Origin: Linum tenue | Taxonomy: Eukaryota; Streptophyta; Magnoliopsida; Malpighiales; Linaceae | Assembly (NCBI GenBank): GCA_946122785.1 | Contig: CAMGYJ010000005.1 | Coordinates: forward strand, 39,484,002 to 39,548,001 | Reading direction: 5' to 3' | Length of the DNA: 64,000 bases | Shown: one piece after another, positions 54,600 to 64,000 of the stretch | How positions within the stretch are numbered: the stretch's first letter is position 1 | Layout: every line of letters starts with the position of its first letter | The notes under the pieces: generated by a model | What the model saw: the letters and a program-made list of their open reading frames with translations, nothing else | What the model was told of the DNA's origin: nothing | Databases searched by the model: none | Translations under genes and position numbers: made by a program

Positions 54600-55781
54600 G
54601 GAGTAAGAAGGCGGGTGGCGCGTTGTACCATTATCGGCTCAGAGCTGCATCGACGGTGTTCGAAGGAGTATATCTTAGGTGCCTGGGAAGGGCCGAGGCA
54701 AAATGGGCGCTCCGAGAGATCCATGAAGGCGTGTGTGGCAAACATGGGAGGCCAAGGAGGTTGGAAAGAACGCTTAAGTTGCAAGGGTACTACTGGCCAA
54801 CCATGAGAAATGATGCAAAACAATTCGCTATTGGCATGTCATGCCTGCCAAACCCATGCCAAAGAACATCACCCCTCAGCTACTGCAATGCAAGGGAACA
54901 TCAGTCCCTGGCCCTTCCCCAATAGGGAATGGATCTAGTTGGGCCTTTCCCAAAAGCTTCGAGAAAAAGGAAATACCTCATAGTGGCGGTGGACTACTTC
55001 ACGAAGTGGATTGAGGCTGAACCATTAGCCGCTATTACAGCAAAGCAAGTCGAGAAATTTGTCTTCAACAAAATACTTTCACGATTCGGCATTCCAAATT
55101 CCATCGTCACCTATCATGGCAAACAGTTTGACTGCGCCTCCTTCGCGGACTTTTGTCAAGGTTACAATATCCAGCTCAAGCTCTCATCGGTGGCATACCC
55201 GGAAGCAAATGGACAAGCGGAGGCGGAAAACAAAACCATACTTGAAGGACTGAAAAAGCGTCTCCATGAGCAGAAAGGAAATTGGGTAGAGGAGCTCCCC
55301 CCATGTACTATGGGCGCTACGCACCACCCCAAAAAGCTCTACGGGCGAAACCCCCTTCGCCCTAACTTTTGGTGCGGAAGCTGTAACCCCCACGGAAGTA
55401 GCATTGCCCACCTTGCGTGTTCAATGTTTCGATGAAGGGAACAACGTCAACATGGCCCACGAACTAGACATGCTGGATGAGAGAAGAGTCCAGGCGCTTC
55501 AGAAGCTTGTGGAGGACAAGGAGCAGTTGGCAAAATATTATAATTCAAAGCTTAAACCTCATCACATTGAAGAAGGAGACCTTGTTCTGAGGAAGGTATT
55601 TCGCCCTAACCCGAATCACGGAAAGTTGGCTGCTAAGTGGGAAGGACCCTTCGTTGTAAGGGAGGTGATAGGACCAAGAACTTTCAAGCTTGCTACCATG
55701 GAGGCGGAGCGTGTTAGCAAAACTTGGAACGCAAAGCATCTGAGGAAGTACATGTGCGAACAAGAAGCACAGGGAGAGTAG
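54600..55781 (+). pseudogene. Integrase of Tat pol
   Basis: The N-terminal finger region (REIHEGVCGKHG...GYYWPTM) is at about 54620-54830. The core is MDLVGPFPKASRKRKYLIVA then DYFTKWIEAEP at 54929 on; FGIPNSIVTYHGKQFD supplies the second block (the family has an Asp where this reads Tyr-His-Gly) and EAENKTILEGLKKRL the Glu. A stop near 54923 and frameshifts near 55320 and 55430 break it. The C-terminal part 55404-55781 (GDLVLRKVFRP, AAKWEGPFVVREV, KTWNAKHLRKY) is open. Confidence 0.88.
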
Positions 55782-55789
55782 TCAGAGGG

Positions 55790-57120
55790 TGGACATTTTG
55801 AAGGGAAGAGGGCGCTCTCAAAGAGGCGTATCCCAAAAATACCCTAAGGAAGTTTCAAGTGTGTTTAGTCATTTTTCTTTACTTTAACTTGACCCAAAGG
55901 TAGACATTTTTGTAGGGAGGAGGGGCGCTCTCACAGAGGCGTAGCCCGAAGACACCCTAGGAGAGGCACAAGTGTGCTAGGAGTCTTTTTCTTCAATGTT
56001 AGGAATTTTTGGGGAAGGAGACGCGCCCTTTTCAACGGCGTGACCCGACGATATCCCCGTGTAATTCCCTATTTTGCTCAAGGAATGGAGATTCACTACT
56101 GCGCAATGTAGTCAAAATCGCTCTTTAAAACTTAAAAACTTACGATTTTACGTTTCTAGGTCACTAAAACGCTTCTACACAAAATCTCAGTTTTTATAAC
56201 TTATGTAGTTAAAAACTCCGCTTTAAAACTTAAAAACTTACGATTTTACGCTTCTAGATCACCAAAACGTTTCTACGTAGAATCTCGCTTTTGACTACAC
56301 TGCTACTGCGGAAAGTAACCATGGCAAAGCAAAATGGTCCATGTTTTAACAGATGGAGTCTCCTCAGACTCGCTTCCTCCGTCGAGGAGAAGCCTAAGCG
56401 CGTCACTTCCTTCTTAGGAGTACACGTAAAGAAATTCAATTCCTGTTTAAGATAATCATCTTAACAAAACTTTTACCCGCGACTAGTGGAAGAGCCCTAG
56501 TGCTTACGCTCGTATCTTCATCCGAGTGTCGGGCGCTCGTCTTACGAGTCCCCATGAGAGGTGATGTCTTAGCCACATCCCTCGCGAAATTCCAGCCTTG
56601 CCAGAAGGGGTTACCCCAACCCGCTTCCTCCGTCGAGGAGAAGCCTAAGCGCGCCACTTCCTTCTTAGGACTAGGAGTACACGTAAAGAAATTCAATTCC
56701 TGTTTAAGATAATCATCTTAACAAAACTTTTACCCGCGACTAGCGGAAGAGCCCTAGTGCTTACGCTCGGATCTTCATCCGAGTGTCGGGCGCTCGTCTT
56801 ACGAATCCCCATGAGAGGCGATGGAGGAGGCCACATCCCTCGCAAAATTTCCTGCTTTGCCAAAAGGGGTCACCCAGATCCGCTTCCTCCGTTGAGGAGA
56901 TGCCAAAACGCGCCACCTCTTCTCCAAGGGGCTACGCGTGGGAAAGATAGCTTAGAGAAAACACCTAAACCAATACACGAAAACGAGTTGCAGTAATAAA
57001 AGAACAGGAGTTTCTTAAGTAGGGGAATCATAGTTATGAGATCAATGTTCCAAAACAAAATTAAACATTCCCCGAAGGCAAACTTAAGGTTAAGATAAGC
57101 AAAAGGCGCATCAACAAAAG
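55790..57120 (+). repeat. Repeat-rich spacer between pol and the antisense gene
   Basis: Three sets of tandem units occur. ~115-bp units (GGTAGACATTTTxxAGGGAxG...GGCGCTCTCxxAGAGGCGTA) lie at about 55790-56030. ~115-bp units (CTTAAAAACTTACGATTTTACG) lie at 56110-56300. 251-259-bp units start at 56371, 56622 and 56881 (CGCTTCCTCCGTCGAGGAG). Tandem repeats at this position are known in Tat/Ogre elements. ORFs here are repeat artefacts. Confidence 0.8.
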
Positions 57121-57174
57121 GCGCATTAACCCGTCAAAATCGTCCAGACAAGCAATAAAGATACCCTAACTCTA

Positions 57175-60100
57175 CTAGTCCGACTTGCTCGAAGCATCAT
57201 CGGAAGAGCTAGAGTCGTCGGAGGTGCCACCATCTGAAGCGTCACCCTGACCGTGAGTAGCAGCAGCATCCTTCCCACCATCTTCCTCAGCACCAGCATC
57301 GGCGTCGGCATCGGTAGCACCCTCGACGTTGTCACCCACTTCTTCATCACCGGCCCCCTCAACGTCAACTTCAATGTCATCAGCCGAAGAGTTACCCTCA
57401 TCTAGTGGGAACGGATTCGAGTCGGCACGCTCGTGGTCTGTACCAAGAGACAGAAAGTAATCATCCATTGCCTGCCAAACCTCGGGAGTGTCCCACTTCA
57501 GGTGAGGGTTATCGGAGCGAACTTTCTTGCGGATGCCAATGAAAGCTCTCTTCTTCACACCAATCAGGAGGTCCCGCTGCTAGTTGCGAAACTCCGCTGA
57601 TGCCAAATGAGCATCCACAGCATCCTCACGTTCTTGGGCTAGTTTCTTCTTGAACTCCTCCTAAAAGAAGAAGAGTTTAGCTCATTAATAGGCAACAAAA
57701 CTCGGAGGCGCCACCCCCGATTGAAGAGAGAAGCGCACAAGGAAAGTCTTACCTGCTGACGCTTCCTAGCTGAAGACATAGCCTGCATCTCCTTCTCCGA
57801 GTCCTCAATCTTTTTGGATCGAAGAGCCGGCTCTTTCTCCATTTCCTCGCGAGTAGAGACACTCTCGGCAGCCAGGCCAACAGAAAGCTGCTGCTTCACC
57901 AAGGTCAACTCGTCGCCCAAGCGAGAGTTGACGCCTTGCAGGGTGGTCTTATCAGTCTTCAGTTGAGAAGCAAGCAGGTAGTTCTTGTGAGCACGCTCGC
58001 GGTTCTCCAAACTTTTATCAGAAAGTGCCACCACATCAAGCATCGCCTGGGCAAAGAACCACGACATTAGCAGAAGACAAGTATTTCAGCGAAGCAAAAG
58101 TAAGGAGATAAAAGCATACCTGAAACAAATGTTGACATGCCGAGCCTGCGGGAGAGGTACCCTCGTTGAGGGGGAGCTTCAGAAAGCATCTCAACTCCGT
58201 GGCAGAAGTGAATGCGCTTGGAGCGTTGAGAGCAGCAGAAGGAGAGATCGGAACAAGCTCATTTGGCTTCACAACACGCCGGGAGCGGGGAGGCGCCAGG
58301 ATCTCGTCAATGCCTCCAAGTCCAGGCTTCTTCTTCTTCTTTTGCACCTCAGCAGGAGAGCTTGCAGAAGCAGGGCGCTTCCCCAAGGTTTTCTCTGGGA
58401 GGGAGTCACGCGGATTCAAAGGGGGGAACAGATGAGGAGAAGATTCCTCCTCAGTAGCGGCAGGCGCCTGGTCAGATGAACGAAGCGCGCGCCCTGCAGA
58501 AGCGTTAGGCGCCTTCTGCGATCAACCCCAGAAGTGCCAGGAGCCTTCTTTGACATCCTCACCAGGCTAGAGTAGTCGAAGTCTGCAAAAAAAAAAAAGA
58601 TTTATGCAAATGACATAAGTTGAGTACTAAAACAAAATCGTTATGAAGGATATATACCGTGATCATAGATCTCTCCCAAGGCGCGCGCTCTCTCCCCTTT
58701 TCTCCCAAAGTCCACAGGGGGCGCCCGAAGAATGTGATGTTTCTGCTCGCGCTCAAACTTACCAAGGGAAAAGTCATTAGCCCACTCCTCGTCCGAACAT
58801 TCACGCCACAAAGTTGAGAGAGGCGCCCCCGTTGGTGCATGCCAAGCACCAGGGCGCGGTCTAATAAAAAAAGTAGGAGGAATACCATTTGCTGGGGAGT
58901 TTGGGTGACCCCTTGCAAACCCGGCCATGATACTTACTGTACCGCTTCAAAGCTGACCAACCATGCTTGCCCCGTTCTAAAGCATATATACTTCGAAAAA
59001 TAGAGAGGGAAGGGTCGTAGCCTAGGCGCTTGCAGATAACTCGGAAGGCACAAGTGTGAAAGATAAGAGAGGGGGACAAAAAACTAAGGGGACACCCAAC
59101 CATCTCCAAGATACCCGACAAGATGGGATCGAGCGGGAGTTTCAGGCCACACTTTAGGTACTCCGAGTAAATCGCAAACCAACCCTCGGGGCAGCTGCCG
59201 ACTCGCGCACTAGGATCGGGAAGTGCGTACTCCCAATCTGTGGGAAATCCTAGGCCACGAACGTAGGACACGATCCGATGCAGCTGGATGTTGGGCCGTT
59301 TATCAGGACCAAGAGAACGAGCAGAGGAGGGGGGCGCCTGACCATCCCACATTCCCCTCCACAGTAGAATGCAGTAGTTCGGGTCGCTAGTCGCTCGAAA
59401 GTTGCATGTACCAAGCTCGAGCTCCACACTAGACATGTCACCCTCCGTAAGCGCCTCCGCTTGGGGATTAGACTCATCATCCTCAACATCACTGGCGATC
59501 TCGGAAAGCCTCCACTTAGCCTTTCTATATACTGCCCAATCAACTAAGACTTCCTAAAGATATGTGCTAGTGAGGAAAGTTAAAACAAAATAGGGAAAGC
59601 ATTACTTACCCATCTTCCTGACTTGGCTCGAAGAAGCTTTAGTCTTCCTTTTAGAGGGAACGAAGGCGCCACCCATAGAAGCAGATGGCTGCGAATTATT
59701 GGACTCCCTAGCAAGGAGAGAAAGGTGGGCAGAAAAGCGAGTCTTGAAAGAGAAACGGGTGCAACGCCGAAGCCGGTACCTCCCAGGCAAAAAACCGCTA
59801 TCACAACCCGTAATCACTGGAAGAAAGGCGCCTTAGGACGCCTTGAAGCTAAATCTGCATCACAAACAAGGAATAGCGTAAGCACCATAAAACGACAAGC
59901 AAGGTAAGGCGCTTAGCTAAATCCAAGGAGTGGCGCCTCCCGGCCTACAGGCCCTACGAGGGGTGGCGCCTAACATAGCAAATAAAGATCTCAATAGGGA
60001 AACACATCGAAGATGCCGACGTTCGGAGGCGCCGCTATTTCAATCAAAAGAAAGAGCGGATGTTCCTTTTCGAACAGCCAAGTTAAAACGTACCTAATCC

Positions 60101-60425
60101 ACGGAGGGAGGCGCCCGGCAGAAGTGGTCGAAGCGAAACAGGCGCCGATGAGAGCCTTCAATGGGGTAGCACCTAGGAGGAGGAAGGCAAAGCGTATCTA
60201 CCGTAGTCTCCAAAACCTAGCAAAAGGTAGCGCCTACAAAAGAAAATTGGTTAACAAGAAGCAAAGGCGTCTAGCGAAAAGTAAGGGAGGCGGCGCCCCC
60301 AATTGAAAAGGAGCAGCACGAATCGAATTCGATCTCTAGGTCCGTTAAGAAACCAAAGCGCCTAGCAAAAAAAATGGGAGGTGGCGCCTCCGATCAAAAA
60401 AGTGGTGAAACTCACCTCGATGCAT
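57175..60425 (-). pseudogene. Spliced antisense gene of the Tat element (six exons)
   Basis: Minus-strand exons joined by GT-AG introns: 60425-60416 (ATG CAT CGA G), 59816-59610, about 59549-58658, 58582-58120, 58046-57753, 57660-57175. The last three junctions are exactly in phase. The third exon (LGPDKRPNIQLHRIVSYVRG...CPEGWFAIYSEYLKCGLKLP) resembles the plant 'putative gypsy-type transposon' family (Transposase_28, PF04195) often found as an antisense ORF in Tat elements. Exon 5 is coiled-coil-like; exon 6 ends in an Asp/Ser/Ala acidic tail. Defects: an extra T in the run near 58862, a one-base loss near 58525, TAG at 57582-57580 (CAG to TAG). Function in the element is unknown. Confidence 0.78.
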
Positions 60426-60720
60426 GGACAATGTGGCGCCTGCCGCCGAGAACCAACAGGAAGGCGCCCGTAAAGGGAGAGGAGCCGCGGGATCAGGAAA
60501 TTTAGAGGGAAGAGGGGGCGCCTGCGAAAGAAGAATGGGAAGCAGTAAGAGACGAAAGCGCTCGAACGAAGGAAAGGAGACGGCGCCTCCAAGCGAAAAA
60601 GAAGGAGGCGAAACTTGCCTGAGGCGCGGCCAAGAAGTGTCTGCTGCCGAGAATGAACAAGGTGCCGGAAGAGGGAGGGAGGAGAGCGGCCGAATTGGAA
60701 AAAATGGAGGAGGAGAAAAA
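59830..60720 (-). other. Leader/first-intron region of the antisense gene
   Basis: Several imperfect repeats hold GGAGGCGCC(T/G) words and two related blocks (GAGAACCAACAGGAAGGCGC; GAATGAACAAGGTGCCGG) that look like duplicated first exons, each next to CTCACCT or CTTGCCT, possible donors on minus. No separate protein is supported on either strand. Confidence 0.45.
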
Positions 60721-60737
60721 TAAAAGGGGAGGGAGGC

Positions 60738-60745
60738 TTATATAG
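60738..60745 (-). promoter_or_regulatory. TATA box of the antisense gene
   Basis: CCTATATAAGCC on minus, about 315 bp upstream of the proposed ATG and just before the pyrimidine-rich leader. Position and sequence fit a plant core promoter. Confidence 0.6.
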
Positions 60746-60882
60746 GGTGGATGGAGAGATGCGCACGATTTCCGAAGCGGGTAGCCCAAAGCCCAATCCA
60801 TCACCCCATCCCCCTCTCAAAGTCGCCAGTCCCACATCTATACTGGGCTTGGCCCAAAAACGCAATAAGCAGTCTATTTAGG

Positions 60883-61583
60883 TAGGGATGGCAATGGGTC
60901 GGGTTGGGTCGGGTTTTGCCAAACCCAAACCCAAACCCATGGGTTTATTCGTGGAAAAAACCCGGGATAAAACCCACTGGGGTTGAAAAACTCAAACCCA
61001 ACCCAATCCGCTGGGTATCCGCGGGTTCATGGGTACCCACGGCCTTTTGTCGTAAAAAAATTTACAATAACAAGTTCCTATCAAAATTAAAGACAAATAT
61101 CAATCTCTCAATACAAATTATCCATATATAAAACACAATTCTAGAAAATTCAAGCAAATCACAAATTAACTATACAAATTGTTCAACACCAATAGAAAAC
61201 TCAAGAAAATTGAAGCAAATCACAAATTATCCATAAATAACATGATTAATTGAAAGTATTCCTTTTAATTAAGTTTCTTCACTCTCCACTCTCCACTCGA
61301 TAACATGAACTTCATTTTACACAATTAGAAAGAAAAAATTAGACATGTCTCCACAAACATAAATAAGATTAGTTGTTTAGAATATTAAATATATCGAGAA
61401 AATTAATATGAGTGTGGGCGGGTACCCATGGGCCGGGTTTACCTAAACCCAAACCCAACCCGGTGAATAGTGAATGGGTTTAAACCCAAACCCGACCCAA
61501 AACCCGTCAACACGGATTTTACCCACATTGACCGAGTTGGGTCGGGTGGGTACCCGTGGGTTCGGGTTTTGTTGCCATCCCTA
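60883..61583. mobile_element. hAT-like MITE, family member 3
   Basis: 701 bp, TAGGGATGGCAATGGG to TTGCCATCCCTA, with a perfect 8-bp duplication TATTTAGG (60875-60882, 61584-61591). Same family and same orientation as 23961-24647 and 24807-25500. It sits in the Tat element upstream of the antisense TATA box. Confidence 0.92.
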
Positions 61584-61591
61584 TATTTAGG

Positions 61592-61804
61592 GTAGCGTTT
61601 TTTACTCTCCCCCTAGTCTCTCTTACCATGATATCCCCGCCTAAGGTGACATTATTATGATTTCTTTTTATTTATCTAGGGGCAGTTTTGTTTTTATTTA
61701 TCTTTATTTGTTTTTCTTTTATTTTTTATTTTTTATTTTCCTTCTGAAAGAACATAATTGTTTGACGATACCGCAATACTTGCGCCATCGCCAAAATGGG
61801 CAAT
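61592..61804 (+). other. End of Tat internal region before the 3' LTR
   Basis: T-rich sequence followed by CAAAATGGGCAAT directly before the LTR. A classical polypurine tract is not obvious; AAAATGGG is the best candidate. Confidence 0.4.
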
Positions 61805-63149
61805 TGATAGGGTATCTTAGTAATCCCCAAGGCAAAACCCTAGCTAATGGTGGGTAAAATACCTTGGGTACCACTTAAGTTTGAGAATCGGGGCAGACAT
61901 AGCACTTAAGTTTGAATAGGGCGTCGGGTACCACTGAACTCTATTATTTGTGCATCCGGTACCACTTAAGTTTAATGTTAGGTGCATTCCGTTAAAGTTA
62001 ACAGAATATTCTTAGAATATTCTGTTTTCTAAATTTCTTAATTGATCCTTCTACTTTTTTTATTATAAAAAATCATTTCGACTTATGAAAAACATCAATT
62101 TTTATTATTTAGTCGGTACCCTCTTTTGAAGACTTGATACCAAATTAATTTTTGAATAGAAAATTTAAAATCAACTATCATTATAAGTATTTTCAACTAT
62201 CATTATGTTTTCTAATAATTGAATTATTCTCTAAAGCAAATATATCCTATGAATTCTATTTAGTTGGAATCCTCTTTTGAAGACTTTGATACCAATCCAA
62301 TTTTTTAATAGGAAATGTAGAATCAATTATCATTATAAGTATTTTCAATTACCATTATATGTTATAATAATCGAATAATTTGCTGAAACAAATATATACT
62401 ATGAATTCTATATCGATATAAATAATCTGAGGATGTTATTCTTCTTCTTGATATTTGTTTATTATTTTTACTAATTTATCTATTTTATTGTCAATTTTGA
62501 TTAGTCATTTTAGTAATATTATGTTTAGAAGGTTTTTTAATTTCTATATTAGATAAAAACTTGTTGAATATAGTTTTGGATGTTTTTAAAAGTTTTGGGT
62601 ACCAAAAAGTAATTAAAATTTTGGGTTGGATGGAAAACTAGACGGATGCACATTTTGGCGACTTTAATGGTACCCGACGCCCTATTCAAACTTAAGTGGT
62701 ATGTCTGCCCCAATTCTCAAACTTAAGTGGTACCCGAGGTATTTTACCCGCTAATGGTATAAGGAAGAAAAGAAGACAAAAGAGCAAAAAGACAAGGCCA
62801 AGAGACAAGGTCAGACACCTGACATCAGCAAGGACAACGTGCAGGGGGACACACTCTGCCAAAAAGTACAATGTACAGTGTCAGAAGGTCTGAGGCGCCC
62901 GACCACAGCATTTATTGCTTGGCAGGCGCCCAGACCACTACCTAACCCTCAAATGTATATAAATAGGAGTTCTCTCCTCATAAATGACAATCTATCTACT
63001 CTTACACTAACTTCTCTCTACTTTCTCTCTCTATACACTTCTTCTCTTTTCTTGCTTCTGTCGAGGCGGGGCGCCTACCCCCTCAAAGTCATGTTTGACT
63101 CCCCAAACCCCTTGAACCCGAGTGACTCCCAGTTGCTCGGGCTCAAACA
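61805..63149 (+). repeat. 3' LTR of the Tat element, split by a MITE
   Basis: Begins TGATAGGGTATC and ends GGGCTCAAACA. Removing the guest and its duplicated 9 bp leaves 438 bp against 445 bp in the 5' LTR. I count about 20 or more substitutions against the 5' LTR (e.g. in the TATA stretch, in GTCTGACGCC/GTTTGACTCC and in CGCCCGGG/TGCTCGGG). Confidence 0.9.
61852..62749. mobile_element. MULE-like MITE in the 3' LTR
   Basis: 898 bp with ~85-bp terminal inverted repeats (GGGTAAAATACCT.GGGTACC then ACTTAAGTTTGAGAAT), 61852-61936 and 62665-62749. A perfect 9-bp duplication GCTAATGGT (61843-61851, 62750-62758) flanks it. A 9-bp duplication points to Mutator-like transposition. AT-rich interior with no ORF of interest. 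Confidence 0.9.
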
Positions 63150-63470
63150 ATCCTGTTTTGGGTGGATAATATATGTTAAGGGGTGGATGTGGGTATTCTT
63201 TTTGATGTGGTAAAAAAAATAATTTTTTTATTTCCCTCAATTAGTCTCTCATCGTGTGAGTTTTATTCTCTTAGTTTAAATGATGAATATTGATAGTTGA
63301 TGAATAATTGATTTAGTTTTAGAGATCACGAGTTTTCATTTATAAGAAATTAATATATTATTCTTTTTTTTTTCTTCCCAAAGTTTCATGATTTGCACAA
63401 GAAAACTACAAAAAGATACTTTAGGAATTTATTATTTCATTATAGTTTAATAGCTTGTCAAATTAGCTTG
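63150..63470. other. AT-rich flank, nothing recognised
   Basis: Host or older repeat sequence between the Tat element and the LINE end. Confidence 0.3.
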
Positions 63471-64000
63471 TTTTTTTTGGTGCGAAACAGAGCGCTAGGG
63501 GCGCTCTAACCCTTTAATTCCTGATAATTCTCTGGGTCTGGACCCCAATAGTGTCGAAATACAACCAATGCCTCAGGGTAGGGCTCGGGATATCAATCAA
63601 ATGAACTCCTATAGGTAAAGAATGTCCAACAGACGCCAAAAAGTCCGCAACATAGTTGCCTTCGCGAAACACATGCACTAGCTCGATCTCCCAGTCTCTG
63701 GCCAGCAGCTCTCGGATAGCTGCTATCAAGGTGTAGTGTGGGTTATAGCAATCTGCATCCTTGAGCAGGTTGATTGCCGTTGTCGAATCAGTCTGTAATA
63801 TCACCTTCCGTGATCCCTCCTCCCAGGCCATGCGCAACCCATGAACAATACCTCCCAACTCTGCGTGGGTAATCGAACCTCCACCTAAATTAGCAGCAAA
63901 CGCCTTGATGAATCTCCCATCACATCCCCTGAGCACTCCACCCGCAGCAGTACTCTTCTGAGCTAGAACCACAGAACCATCCATATTTAAACAAACCCAG
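63471..64000 (-). pseudogene. 3' end of a LINE with an RNase H domain, cut by the window edge
   Basis: The minus-strand frame is open from the window end (…WVCLNMDGSVV) to a stop at 63514. It shows the RVT_3 type RNase H: Asp in NMDGS, Glu in THAELGGIVHGL, Asp in LQTDSTTAI and Asp in EGNYVADFLA. Domains like this end plant L1-type LINE ORF2. About 30 bp after the stop the minus strand has CACCAAAAAAAAC, a short A-tail that would mark the 3' end. The upstream RT lies outside the window, so intactness is unknown. Confidence 0.8.

Larger units (their letters stand above)
37142..63149 (+). mobile_element. 26-kb Ty3/gypsy (Tat-lineage) element with tandem gag array
   Basis: The outer LTRs begin TGATAGGGTATC and end GGGCTCAAACA. 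Flanking pentamers are AGCCT (37137-37141) and ATCCT (63150-63154), a target duplication with one change. A second, archaeal-type RNase H after the usual RT/RNase H, a CX2HX4HX4C gag finger and a 3' antisense gene place it in the Tat lineage. The normal layout is interrupted by five extra copies of the 5' end before one decayed pol. Later guests are a solo LTR (39126-40611), a hAT MITE (60883-61583) and a MULE MITE (61852-62749). Without guests it is still about 22.9 kb. Confidence 0.88.

Noticed and set aside
59602..59907. Independent genes on either strand between 59600 and 60720
   Set aside because: Minus frames fit as exons of one antisense gene; plus frames are shadows or GGCGCC-rich leader repeats.

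Overview
The window looks like nuclear DNA of a flowering plant, most likely a eudicot. It is AT-rich, its genes are split by GT-AG introns, and it holds plant-specific GT37 fucosyltransferases, a 3-ketoacyl-CoA synthase fragment and the Ty1/copia, Ty3/gypsy Tat, Athila-like, hAT, MULE, SINE and LINE repeats usual in plants. I cannot name the species. Only about 5 kb codes for host protein; most of the rest is transposable-element sequence.

Region by region. 1-3982: end of a hAT-like element, then a decayed Athila-like retroelement on the minus strand (leader plus a 1.4-kb LTR). 3983-5356: unassigned. 5357-13736: an inverted-repeat-bounded DNA element with two 32-bp minisatellites, into which a complete but frameshifted copia element (5691-10958) has inserted. 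13916-14445: a hAT-like repeat. 14581-16037: a Pack-type element with ~295-bp terminal inverted repeats carrying a captured ketoacyl-CoA synthase fragment. 17979-19816: first fucosyltransferase gene (two coding exons). 20271-21848 (minus): a UBA-domain protein, convergent with it. 22093-26332: minisatellite, degenerate repeats and three hAT MITEs, one inserted in the target-site duplication of another. 27003-28685 and 33292-35108: a tandem duplicate pair of fucosyltransferases; the first is open, the second has two 1-nt insertions and is a pseudogene. A copia scrap, a decayed LTR, a tRNA-derived SINE with a 16-bp duplication and a foldback region lie between them.

37142-63149 is one 26-kb Ty3/gypsy element of the Tat lineage. 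Its 5' part (truncated LTR, primer-binding site, gag, start of protease, ~345-bp filler) occurs five extra times in a ~2.4-kb tandem array ahead of a single decayed pol. The array units are nearly identical to each other, while the two outer LTRs differ by roughly 5% and pol is full of stops. This suggests that the array grew in place by DNA recombination long after insertion. The element also holds a six-exon antisense gene with its own TATA box, a solo LTR of the 2541-3982 family, a hAT MITE and a MULE MITE. The window closes in the 3' end of a LINE with an RNase H domain.

Host genes: the three GT37 proteins would act in the Golgi on cell-wall polysaccharide or glycoprotein side chains. The UBA protein probably binds ubiquitin. 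The two functions have no evident link.
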